Translations under genes and position numbers: made by a program | The notes under the pieces: generated by a model | Database searches by the model: none | What the model was told of the DNA's origin: nothing | The model's input: only the letters and a program-made list of their open reading frames with translations | NCBI GenBank assembly: GCA_002504525.1 | Contig: DATD01000005.1 | Span: forward strand, 2,290 to 9,529 | Length of the DNA stretch: 7,240 nucleotides | Reading direction: 5' to 3' | From: Methanomassiliicoccus sp. UBA345 | Lineage (GTDB): Archaea; Thermoplasmatota; Thermoplasmata; Methanomassiliicoccales; Methanomassiliicoccaceae | Shown here: positions 1 to 6,146 of the stretch, piece by piece | Layout of the letters: each line of letters opens with the position of its first letter | Numbering within the stretch: the stretch's first letter is position 1

Positions 1-366
1 GATCAGCTGTCGCGATTCATACACGGGCTTGGATACAAGATCACGATCAAGGAGACTTGTTATGGAGCAAACATCGAGGGAGACAAGGACCTAATCCGCA
101 AGATCGTTCCCGAGGTGCGAAAGCTCGACCCCAACCGAATTTTCATAAAGGTGAGGGCGTACCCCATCGGAGATGAGAGGCGGTGCAGGGCCCATCACGG
201 CTCCCGACCCGGTTTCAATCAGATGGAGAAGGAGTGGATGGACCTCCCGCTCATCGAGGCCGGCCTATGCGCCGCTGAGAGCGGGGAGAAATGTCCGGAA
301 AGACCGCCGCGCAAGAAGCTCTCCGTGGAGAAGCTCGTCAAGATAGCCGAGGAGGAGACCAGATGA
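1..366 (+). CDS. mmp6: Methanogenesis marker protein 6 (partial, N-terminus missing)
   Basis: The open frame runs from the first base of the window (Asp-Gln-Leu...) to TGA at 364-366, giving 121 residues with the N-terminus off the left edge. A GTG at 115 is an internal valine codon, not the start, because the homologous sequence continues upstream. Family features are ETCYGA near residue 18, KLDPNRIFIKVR in the middle, and the Cys/Arg-rich RRCRAHHGSRPGFNQ stretch at about residues 60-74, which is the hallmark of Mmp6. The protein is found in methanogens and its biochemical role is unknown. It has no signal peptide or membrane segment in the visible part and is presumably cytoplasmic. The last four bases overlap the start of mmp5 (ATGA), so translation is probably coupled. 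The identification rests on recalled family motifs and on the conserved order mmp6-mmp5-mmp15-mmp17-mmp7. Confidence 0.92.
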   Translation, partial: DQLSRFIHGLGYKITIKETCYGANIEGDKDLIRKIVPEVRKLDPNRIFIKVRAYPIGDERRCRAHHGSRPGFNQMEKEWMDLPLIEAGLCAAESGEKCPERPPRKKLSVEKLVKIAEEETR

Positions 367-797
367 AGGTATTTATCGTTCCGCCCAACAGCCTTATCCT
401 CTACGATCTCGTGGAGAGGTTCGGACACCAGCCGCTGAGCGTGATGGGAACTCTGCGGGAGCGTGTGACCGGGAAGGAGATGGAGTCCCCTCCCCTGAAC
501 GTCACCCCGAAGGACGTCACCAAGGGCCTGAAGTACGCCGGTATCGAGGTGCCGTCAGGCGTGAGGGGCCGTTTGGCGGTCTGGGGACCAATGATCGACG
601 AGGCCGAGGCGGCCATCATCATGAACGACACCCCGTTCACGTTCGGCTGCGTTGGCTGCCACCGCACCAACCTCATGCTCATGTACCTCGTTCGCAAGAA
701 GAACATCCCTGTTATTGAGGTCGAATACCCCGAGGACGAGGAGGAGGCCAAGATCATGGTCTCTAAGGTCAAGAACTTCCTGGAGGGATTGAAATGA
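363..797 (+). CDS. mmp5: Methanogenesis marker protein 5
   Basis: This gene encodes a 144-residue protein, the usual size for the Mmp5 family. The ATG at 363 is chosen because the conserved N-terminus MKVFIVPPNSL begins there and GGAGG lies at 351-355, seven bases upstream. The same frame is open further upstream to 291, but that part lies inside mmp6 and is not family-like. Visible conserved blocks are IEVPSGVRGR (residues 61-70), PMIDEAEAAII (76-86) and FGCVGCHRTN (94-103), whose C96-x-x-C99 pair could bind metal or be redox active. The function is unknown; the family occurs in methanogens, and neighbouring genes act in MCR activation, so a role in that process is an inference. It overlaps mmp6 by ATGA at 363-366 and mmp15 by ATGA at 794-797. 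Confidence 0.93.
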   Translation: MKVFIVPPNSLILYDLVERFGHQPLSVMGTLRERVTGKEMESPPLNVTPKDVTKGLKYAGIEVPSGVRGRLAVWGPMIDEAEAAIIMNDTPFTFGCVGCHRTNLMLMYLVRKKNIPVIEVEYPEDEEEAKIMVSKVKNFLEGLK

Positions 798-2026
798 CCA
801 TAAAGATCGCTCAGATATCCTGCGGTACGGAATACAGTGGCATACAGTCGGAGATAGAGAGCGCCGCCGCCACTGTCGGCGGCAAGATGGTCTATCCCGA
901 CGTCAGCTACGAGGACATCGGCCGCGCGGTGGACGAGTTCGGTTTCAACCCGGCGTCCCCGCAGCTGAAGCTGATGATCGCCCGGGCGAAGGCCATCGCC
1001 GACGGCCATTACGATGCCGATGCGGTATTCATCGCCACCTGCTTCCGCTGTGCCGAGGGTGCCCTGGTCAGGAACGAGGTGCGGCGGTACATCCAGGAGC
1101 ATTCCCGGCTGCCCGTCGTGACATATTCGTTCACGGAGCGGATGAAGGCCGCGCAGCTGCTCACGAGGATGGAGGCGCTGGTCACCATAGTGGCGAAGAA
1201 GGAGCTGCTGGCGAGGGAACGCCAGGTGGGGATCACCGCCGGCATCGATTCGGGCTCCTCGACCACCAAGGCCATGATCTTGCAGGACAACAAGATCATC
1301 GGCAAGGCGTGGACGCCCACCGGCGAGGTCATGGGCTCGGCGCAGGAGGTGCTGGACCAGGCCCTTGCCGAGGCGGGCCTGAATTTCAACAATCTCGAAG
1401 GCATCGGCGTCACCGGCTACGGCCGCTTCCTCATCGGAAAGAGGCTCAATGCCAATCTGATCCAGGAGGAGCTCACCACCAACTCCAAGGGCGCGGTGTG
1501 GCTGGCCAACCGTCAGAGGGGCGAGGCCACCATCATCGACATCGGGGGAATGGACAACAAGGCCATCACGGTGCGGGACGGCATACCTGACAACTTCACC
1601 ATGGGCGGCATCTGCGCCGGCGCATCGGGGAGGTTCCTGGAGATGGTCTCCAAGCGCCTTCGCGTGGAGATCACCGAGCTGGGCGCTCTGGCCGACAAGG
1701 GGGACTGGTCCAAGGTCAATATGAACTCGTACTGCTCGGTGTTCGGCATTCAGGACCTGGTCACCTCGCTGGCCGCCGGCCACACGATCGAGGACGTGGC
1801 GGCAGCGGCCTGTCACTCGGTCGCCGAGCAGGTATATGAGCAGCAGCTGCAGGAGATCGACGTAAGGCAGCCGATCATCCAGGTGGGCGGGACGTCGCTC
1901 ATCAGCGGCCTGGTCAAAGCGGTCGGCGACATGGTGGGCAGCAAGCCCATAGTCCCGGAGAACTCGCAGTACATCGGCGCGGCCGGCGGTGCCCTGCTCT
2001 CCTCCGGCTTCCTCGAGGGTCTGTGA
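794..2026 (+). CDS. mmp15: Methanogenesis marker protein 15 (BcrAD/BadFG/HgdC-type ATPase)
   Basis: This is a 410-residue protein. Residues about 1-140 form an N-terminal domain containing a C83-F-R-C86 pair. Residues about 146-408 form an ASKHA-fold ATPase of the type that activates 2-hydroxyacyl-CoA dehydratases and benzoyl-CoA reductase. The phosphate-1 loop is GIDSGSSTTK (150-159) and the phosphate-2 segment is DIGGMDNK (249-256). Cysteine C274 in GGICAGASGRFLE and C314 in NSYCSVFG match in context the two residues that hold a [4Fe-4S] cluster between subunits of HgdC-type activators. By analogy it may couple ATP hydrolysis to low-potential electron transfer, and its position suggests a redox step in MCR activation or cofactor assembly, but this is not demonstrated here. 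The ATG at 794 follows GGAGGG at 782-787. The stop TGA shares one base with the mmp17 ATG. Confidence 0.94.
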   Translation: MTIKIAQISCGTEYSGIQSEIESAAATVGGKMVYPDVSYEDIGRAVDEFGFNPASPQLKLMIARAKAIADGHYDADAVFIATCFRCAEGALVRNEVRRYIQEHSRLPVVTYSFTERMKAAQLLTRMEALVTIVAKKELLARERQVGITAGIDSGSSTTKAMILQDNKIIGKAWTPTGEVMGSAQEVLDQALAEAGLNFNNLEGIGVTGYGRFLIGKRLNANLIQEELTTNSKGAVWLANRQRGEATIIDIGGMDNKAITVRDGIPDNFTMGGICAGASGRFLEMVSKRLRVEITELGALADKGDWSKVNMNSYCSVFGIQDLVTSLAAGHTIEDVAAAACHSVAEQVYEQQLQEIDVRQPIIQVGGTSLISGLVKAVGDMVGSKPIVPENSQYIGAAGGALLSSGFLEGL

Positions 2027-2586
2027 TGAGCGAGCACGACGAGTCGTTCGCATATCAGAACTTCGATACCATCCTGAGGCAGATGATGCAGGAGCTCGGA
2101 GTATCGCGGATGGTGACGAACTACCGCATCAAGGCCGAACCCGACGCTCCATACTTCCTGATATCGCTGCGCTTAGGGAAGGCGAGAGCGTCCATCAAGG
2201 TGTCGGACATGGCGCTGGTGGACGCATCGCCCGACGGAGGAAAGATAACTATCACCGATGAGAACTGGGCGCCCGCCCTTCTTACCAGGCTATGGCAGCA
2301 GTACGGCCGTGATGCAGTGGAGCAGCTGACGCGGTACGAGATCATAGTGCATGGCGCCACGCCCGAGGCGTTGTCGTCGATGGAACTCGACCCCGGCGAA
2401 GAGCTCAGGAACCACGTCCTGGACGCCGTGTGGAGGATATTCCCGGAGGGATTCAAGGTCAGGCACAACCTCGTGGACGACCAGGTCATGACCATCCTCG
2501 GCACCGAGCACGATCTGAAGGAGGAGTGGATCAAGATCGCCGAGGATCTGCATGAGGAGATGCACCACGTGAAGGAGGAGGACTGA
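2026..2586 (+). CDS. mmp17: Methanogenesis marker protein 17
   Basis: The product is 186 residues from ATG 2026, matching the family length of roughly 185. A GTG three bases upstream (2023) is in frame, but ATG in the TGATG junction with mmp15 is the simpler start; GAGGG at 2015-2019 could serve as a ribosome site. The protein is acidic, has no cysteine and no membrane segment, and shows conserved-looking blocks RYEIIVHG (103-110), a VLDAVWRIFPEGFKVR stretch (131-146) and a Glu/His-rich C-terminus. Mmp17 copurifies with Mmp7, Mmp3, McrC and the A2 ATPase in the complex that reactivates MCR, so it is probably a structural or scaffold subunit of that assembly; lack of cysteines argues against it carrying a cluster alone. 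It ends with TGATG shared with mmp7. Confidence 0.9.
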   Translation: MSEHDESFAYQNFDTILRQMMQELGVSRMVTNYRIKAEPDAPYFLISLRLGKARASIKVSDMALVDASPDGGKITITDENWAPALLTRLWQQYGRDAVEQLTRYEIIVHGATPEALSSMELDPGEELRNHVLDAVWRIFPEGFKVRHNLVDDQVMTILGTEHDLKEEWIKIAEDLHEEMHHVKEED

Positions 2587-3497
2587 TGTACGAGGTCCTG
2601 CTGTTCGATGGCGGCGTGTACAAGATCAACGAGCTGTACGAGCTGATCGAGGATGTCGGAGGCTTCGTCATCCAGAAGACGCAGGTGCAGGTGCAGATCA
2701 CCGTCACGCTGGCCATTCCGGAGGAGGAGAGGCCGGCCATCGAGGCCAAGACCGTCGAGCTGGGCGGGAAGCTGATCGACGTGCCGCTGGCCGGCACCGA
2801 GATCGCGGTGGTCGCCCCCACCCTGGGGCGGCACCACATGCCCCATCCCACCTGCGACATCGCCGAACAGCTGCGCCGAGCCGGAGCCATCACGGTGGTG
2901 ATGGGGCTCGCTCGCGGCAAGGGCCGGCGCACCGCGCAGATCAGCGCGGACGAGAAGGCGGTCATCGAGGAATACGACGCGGCGGTGTTCGTACTGGGCA
3001 ACTTCAAGGACTGCATCCTGGAGCACAAGGTGAAGCTGTTCGAGGATCTGGAGGTCCCGGTGGTGGCGGTGTGCGGCCCCGAGATCGACGACCTGCCGTC
3101 CTGCGAGGGATTGGTGTGCGGGGTCGGCCGAAAGGTGGAGAGGATGCGCCGGGAGGAGGAGATCCACAAGCTGGAGGAGGTCGGCACCACCATCGAGGAG
3201 GTCGTCCGCCAGAAGCGGAAGGAGCTGGACGAGGACCCCCTGTTCGTCCATCCCGCCGAGATCAAGGACCGCATCGCCGAGCTCGAAGAGGTGCAGAGAA
3301 GCCTGCGCCCGGCGCCCATCGTCCTGCACCTAGACGGCCTGCGGGTCAAGATACCGTACGCCGAATGGAAGGACCAGATCGCGGCTGTGGAGGTCTACGG
3401 CCGCCGTCTCGGGGACATAGCCGACATATCCGATTCCAGGCTCGGCGGCAGCACCCTCATCCGCATCAAGACCCGTGCCGAGGTCGAATCGGGCTAG
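2586..3497 (+). CDS. mmp7: Methanogenesis marker protein 7 (MCR activation complex subunit)
   Basis: This gene encodes 303 residues, the usual size for Mmp7. The ATG at 2586 sits in a TGATG junction with mmp17, behind a strong GGAGGAG at 2574-2580. The N-terminus is MYEVLLFDGGVYK. A conserved His/Cys block GRHHMPHPTCDIAEQL (81-96) contains H83, H84, H87 and C90, and further cysteines are C143, C163, C173 and C178; these are candidates for metal-cluster ligands. A charged, probably helical stretch covers about 183-240. Mmp7 is a reported component of the MCR activation complex with McrC, Mmp3, Mmp17 and the A2 ATPase. It ends in TAG at 3495-3497, and the following DUF123 gene starts at the next base in the same frame, so decoding of this amber codon would fuse the two proteins. 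Confidence 0.92.
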   Translation: MYEVLLFDGGVYKINELYELIEDVGGFVIQKTQVQVQITVTLAIPEEERPAIEAKTVELGGKLIDVPLAGTEIAVVAPTLGRHHMPHPTCDIAEQLRRAGAITVVMGLARGKGRRTAQISADEKAVIEEYDAAVFVLGNFKDCILEHKVKLFEDLEVPVVAVCGPEIDDLPSCEGLVCGVGRKVERMRREEEIHKLEEVGTTIEEVVRQKRKELDEDPLFVHPAEIKDRIAELEEVQRSLRPAPIVLHLDGLRVKIPYAEWKDQIAAVEVYGRRLGDIADISDSRLGGSTLIRIKTRAEVESG

Positions 3498-3950
3498 ATG
3501 TCATCCCATGCTGCGCGGGGAGCATACCTCCTGCTGGTAACGGTCGCCGCGGACCGCGACGTCGAGGTGGGAGCGCTCGGTACGATACGCTTCGAACGTG
3601 GAACGTACGTGTACGTCGGCTCGGCCATGGGCGGCCTGGAACAAAGGGTGGGAAGGCATCTGCGGCGGGATAAGAGGATGCGATGGCACATCGATCGCCT
3701 GCTCGACGCCTCGGACCGCGTGGAGGCATTGCTCGTTCCATCGCGTATCGATATGGAGTGCGAGCTCGCCTCTCTTGTGGAGGGGATCCCAGGCGCCGTC
3801 GGCATTCGACACTTCGGTTGCTCCGACTGCCGCTGCCGTTCTCACCTGTTCCGAGTATCGGAGCGCATTGCGGCCTGCCTACGTTCGTCGTTCCCGGAAC
3901 CGCTCCGACGCGTCAGTGGCGTTAGCGCCGGCCGTCAAGATGGCCGGTAG
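3498..3950 (+). CDS. DUF123 GIY-YIG nuclease-like protein
   Basis: This is a 150-residue protein of the archaeal DUF123 family (COG1833), a relative of GIY-YIG endonucleases. The core elements are visible: GAY (8-10) and GTYVYVGSAMGG (35-46) make the GIY...YVG pair, R50/H54 lie on the following helix, WHID is at 63-66, the presumed catalytic glutamate lies in MECELA (86-91), and a Cys-rich FGCSDCRCRSHLF signature ends the domain (106-118), possibly zinc-binding. A DNA or RNA repair or processing role is likely but the substrate is unknown. The ATG immediately follows the mmp7 TAG with no gap, and only a weak GAGGT at 3480-3484 precedes it, so expression probably depends on coupling to mmp7. 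It ends in TAG, with an in-frame TAA five codons later (3966-3968). The residues after about 120 are less conserved-looking. Confidence 0.9.
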   Translation: MSSHAARGAYLLLVTVAADRDVEVGALGTIRFERGTYVYVGSAMGGLEQRVGRHLRRDKRMRWHIDRLLDASDRVEALLVPSRIDMECELASLVEGIPGAVGIRHFGCSDCRCRSHLFRVSERIAACLRSSFPEPLRRVSGVSAGRQDGR

Positions 3951-3978
3951 AATCTCCCGCCTGGGTAAGCTGGATATC

Positions 3979-3986
3979 TATAAATA
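3979..3986 (+). promoter_or_regulatory. Archaeal TATA box (TATAAATA)
   Basis: TATAAATA is a near-ideal archaeal TATA element. Initiation about 25 bases downstream would fall near 4006-4012, which is where the candidate structured RNA begins (4011). The bases directly upstream do not form an obvious purine-rich BRE. It could drive a stand-alone RNA or a long leader for glcD. Confidence 0.5.
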
Positions 3987-4010
3987 CGGCCCATTATCTA
4001 TTGCGATACT

Positions 4011-4285
4011 GCTCAGAGGCGGAATGTGGCTGAAGCGGCAATATAGGCACCGGATCGTTCTATGACGATATCGAACCTATATCTGTACCATCCGCTCGCT
4101 CTAACCGGCAACGGGACGTCAAGACTGTAACGACGAGGCTACCAGTCTTGTTCGTATCCAAACCCTGACGGGATGTCCGTGATAACGGCTCCTGCAAGGT
4201 AGGGTTGGGATCGTCGATAAACCAAAGCGAGGTGATTGCGATTGGCATCGACGGTTCGCTCCAAGCCGCCCCGTGAACTCTGAGC
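4011..4285 (+). ncRNA. Candidate structured non-coding RNA (no known family recognised)
   Basis: A set of mutually compatible, nested helices can be drawn by hand. The ends are closed by GCTCAGAG (4011-4018) with CTCTGAGC (4278-4285), continued by GCGG (4019-4022) with CCGC (4266-4269). Inside are AGCGG 4034-4038 with CCGCT 4092-4096; ATATAGG 4041-4047 with CCTATAT 4076-4082, capped by ATCGT/ACGAT (4054-4058/4065-4069); CCG-GCAA-CGG with a GNRA tetraloop (4105-4114); CAAGACTG 4120-4127 with CAGTCTTG 4143-4150; an 11-bp helix with one mismatch, 4156-4166 with 4201-4211; and CGTCGAT 4212-4218 with ATCGACG 4247-4253, continued by CCAA/TTGG. The TATA box lies about 27 bases upstream and a T-rich run (4290-4300) follows. 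I see no SRP RNA helix 8 motif or RNase P conserved regions. A cis-acting leader of glcD is the main alternative. Single matches of this size can occur by chance; the nesting is the argument. Confidence 0.4.
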
Positions 4286-4375
4286 GCTCTTCATTTTCCT
4301 TATACACTTCTAGACTCGCCAGCGGCTGCTGGTCATGCTCTCACAAGGCCCGTTTAGCGGCCAAAAGAAGGAGCC

Positions 4376-4384
4376 TTTTAATAT
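4376..4384 (+). promoter_or_regulatory. Likely glcD promoter (TATA-like TTTTAATAT)
   Basis: An A/T-rich TTTTAATAT stands out 53 bases upstream of the glcD ATG. Initiation about 25 bases further on would leave a leader of roughly 30 bases containing the ribosome site AGGAG at 4423-4427, nine bases from the ATG. It is flanked by a short inverted repeat AAAAG (4363-4367) and CTTTT (4375-4379), which overlaps the element and might bind a regulator; that is speculative. Confidence 0.45.
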
Positions 4385-4436
4385 CTCAACGAAACTACCT
4401 GGTCAAGTCGATATTCCAGTCTAGGAGAGACCTTAC

Positions 4437-6044
4437 ATGGAAGCCGTTGAAGACACTTCTGAGAAATACCAGGGTTCCATCGTGAACAAGTTGGAATCGG
4501 CCATTGGGGCCGAGAACGTCAAGACCAGCAAGGGGGAGAGGTTGCTGTACAGCCATGACATGGCCCCCTTGCCAAAGGAGGCGCAGATAGCGTTCAAGCT
4601 CATTCCGGACATCGTGGTCCGCCCCCGCTCCGTCGAGGACGTCGCCAAGGTGGTCAAGATCGCGGCGCAGGAAGGCGTGCCGGTCACGCCCAGGGGAGCC
4701 TCGAGCTGGGGATTGGCCGGGAGCGTCACCGCCTTCGGAGGGATACTCGTCGATATGATGGGCGGGATGCACAAGATCCTGGAGATCGATGAGAAGAACA
4801 TGACCATCACCGCCGAGGCGGGATGCTCGTGGAAGCAGGTGTATGACGCTGCATGGGAAGCTGGGTTCCTCCTCGGATCGTACCCTTCCAGCGCACCGAG
4901 CGCGACCCTCGCCGGGTGGATCTCCACCAACGGCATCGGGGTCGGCAACTACAAGTACGGCTCCGCCGGCGACAACATCCGCGACATGAAGGTCGTCATG
5001 CCCGATGGCGTGATCGTCAACACTGGCTTCAAGAACCAGTCGGACAACATGTCCGGCTACAACCTGACCCGCCTCATCACCGGCGCCGAGGGAACCCTGG
5101 CCATTATCTGTGAGGTCACCTTCAAGCTGACCCCCCGGCCCGAGCTCCTGCGCCCCCTGGCCTATGAGTTCGAGAGCCTGGACAAGATCAACGACCCCCT
5201 CCTGGAGATCACCCGCAGCAGGGTGATGCCCCTCCACATGGCGTGGTCCGACAAGAACCACTTTGACTACCTGAGGAAGATAGGGAAGGACCCTCACGTC
5301 AACGGCGCCGCCTTCATCGTCGTCCTGGAAGGGGACAAGGACATGGTCGAGCTCGAGGAGAAGAAGGTCGACGAGATCTGCGCCAAGCACGGCGGCAAGA
5401 AGCTGTCTTACGAGGTCGCGCAGCACGAATGGGACGAGCGCTCCTATGAGTTCCGCGTGCGCCAGATCGGAGTGTCCTCGGTGCCCATGGACCTGACGGT
5501 GCCGACGTACAACTTCGGCAAGATGACCAACGATCTCTATGATCTGATGAAGTCCATGAAGATGGAGGGCGCTATCATCGGAGTCATGTGCGACCGCAAC
5601 ACGGTCATGTTCATGCCCTACTACATCTACGACTCCACCTCCCTGACCAAGAGCGTTACCTCGCTCTCGTTCAACTACAAGGGCGGGGACCTCGCGAAGG
5701 CCAACGGCGGACGTATGCTGGCCGGCTTCGGCCTGTTCTTCGGCTCCACCCTCAAGCCGGCCCGCGGCACCGGCTACGAGTACATGGTGGCCATAAAGAA
5801 CGCCCTTGATCCCAAGGAGATCATGAACCCCGGCAAGCTGCTGGGAATGAAGACCCGCTTCGGCCTGCCGGTCAGCGCCGGCATGCTGGGCTTCGGCATG
5901 AGCGCCATGGCCACGGTCAAGAAGCTCCTCCCCGGCGACAAGAACGTGGACCAGAAGGCCCACGAGTTCGAGATGGAGGAGCTTGACCGGGAGAGGTACT
6001 CGCAGCACGAGGTCGATCCCCTCAAGGACAAGCTGAAGAAGTAA
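4437..6044 (+). CDS. FAD-binding oxidoreductase, GlcD / D-lactate dehydrogenase family
   Basis: This is a 535-residue flavoprotein of the VAO/GlcD family. The FAD-binding (FAD_binding_4) domain spans about 57-235: PDIVVRPRSVEDVAKVVK (57-74), the pyrophosphate loop region VTPRGASSWGLAGSV (83-97), TNGIGVGNYKYGSAGDNIRD (164-183), and TRLITGAEGTLAIICEVTFKL (211-231). The C-terminal FAD-oxidase domain ends with ALDPKEIMNPGKLLG (456-470), the family's closing signature. A charged tail follows (about 500-535). Such enzymes oxidise 2-hydroxyacids (lactate, glycolate) and usually pass electrons to an Fe-S CCG-domain partner; in methanogens relatives occur with HdrD-like proteins, but no such partner is in this window, so the substrate and acceptor are undecided. 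The start is supported by AGGAG at 4423-4427. It appears to be a single-gene unit, with its own upstream promoter and a downstream T-tract. Confidence 0.88.
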   Translation: MEAVEDTSEKYQGSIVNKLESAIGAENVKTSKGERLLYSHDMAPLPKEAQIAFKLIPDIVVRPRSVEDVAKVVKIAAQEGVPVTPRGASSWGLAGSVTAFGGILVDMMGGMHKILEIDEKNMTITAEAGCSWKQVYDAAWEAGFLLGSYPSSAPSATLAGWISTNGIGVGNYKYGSAGDNIRDMKVVMPDGVIVNTGFKNQSDNMSGYNLTRLITGAEGTLAIICEVTFKLTPRPELLRPLAYEFESLDKINDPLLEITRSRVMPLHMAWSDKNHFDYLRKIGKDPHVNGAAFIVVLEGDKDMVELEEKKVDEICAKHGGKKLSYEVAQHEWDERSYEFRVRQIGVSSVPMDLTVPTYNFGKMTNDLYDLMKSMKMEGAIIGVMCDRNTVMFMPYYIYDSTSLTKSVTSLSFNYKGGDLAKANGGRMLAGFGLFFGSTLKPARGTGYEYMVAIKNALDPKEIMNPGKLLGMKTRFGLPVSAGMLGFGMSAMATVKKLLPGDKNVDQKAHEFEMEELDRERYSQHEVDPLKDKLKK

Positions 6045-6086
6045 GGCCTGTCAGCGATCCAAACCATTTCCCAATCACTTTCCATC

Positions 6087-6092
6087 TTTTTT
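6087..6092 (+). terminator. T-tract terminator after the glcD-family gene
   Basis: A run of six T in the pyrimidine-rich stretch 6066-6095 lies about 45 bases past the stop. Archaeal RNA polymerase often terminates at such T-tracts without a hairpin, and no hairpin is obvious here. Confidence 0.45.
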
Positions 6093-6135
6093 CTCGGCAG
6101 ACAACATTATCAGCTAGCAGCGCAGATGAGTACTT

Positions 6136-6140
6136 GGAGG
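6136..6140 (+). promoter_or_regulatory. Ribosome binding site deciding the flavodoxin start
   Basis: GGAGG lies six bases before the ATG at 6147. It falls inside the longer frame that begins with ATG at 6126, and so favours 6147 as the true start. Confidence 0.7.
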
Positions 6141-6146
6141 ATCGTC

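Larger units (their letters stand above)
3951..4436. other. 486-bp intergenic region without a supported protein gene
   Basis: No open frame here on either strand looks like a protein gene. Short minus frames at 4060-4248 and 4119-4307 and a plus frame at 4273-4485 overlap each other or glcD and have no recognisable motif. The base composition is visibly lower in GC than the flanking genes. The region holds a TATA box at 3979-3986, a cluster of nested inverted repeats at 4011-4285, a T-rich run at 4290-4300, small hairpin-forming repeats at 4319-4332 (CCAGC/GCTGG), and the likely glcD promoter at 4376-4384. Confidence 0.7.

Noticed and set aside
401..2053. Minus-strand open frame of 550 codons
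   Set aside because: It is antisense to mmp5 and mmp15, rich in Arg, His, Leu, Gly and Asp, with no recognisable domain. Such long antisense frames are expected opposite GC-rich genes with G/C at third positions.
2121..3329. Minus-strand open frame of 402 codons (and the overlapping 2531-3349 frame)
   Set aside because: Both are antisense to mmp17 and mmp7, low in complexity and without motifs; the + strand genes are well supported.
4011..4285. SRP RNA, RNase P RNA or group I/II intron as identity of the structured region
   Set aside because: I did not find the SRP helix 8 core, the RNase P conserved regions, or intron catalytic-core signatures on reading the sequence. A covariance-model search would settle this.
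4060..4307. Two overlapping minus-strand short frames (62 codons each) in the intergenic region
   Set aside because: They overlap in different frames, show no motif or clear ribosome site, and lie in the region with nested inverted repeats. A decayed gene cannot be excluded.
4297..4310. TTATACAC as another TATA box
   Set aside because: It is a weak match with no gene or structured element at a suitable distance downstream; 4376-4384 fits the glcD start better.
4273..4485. Plus-strand 70-codon frame running into glcD
   Set aside because: It overlaps the glcD start out of frame, has no ribosome site and is Ser/Arg-rich without a recognisable domain.
4395..6008. Minus-strand open frame of 537 codons
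   Set aside because: It mirrors the glcD-family gene almost exactly and has the His/Leu/Gly/Val-rich composition of a shadow frame.
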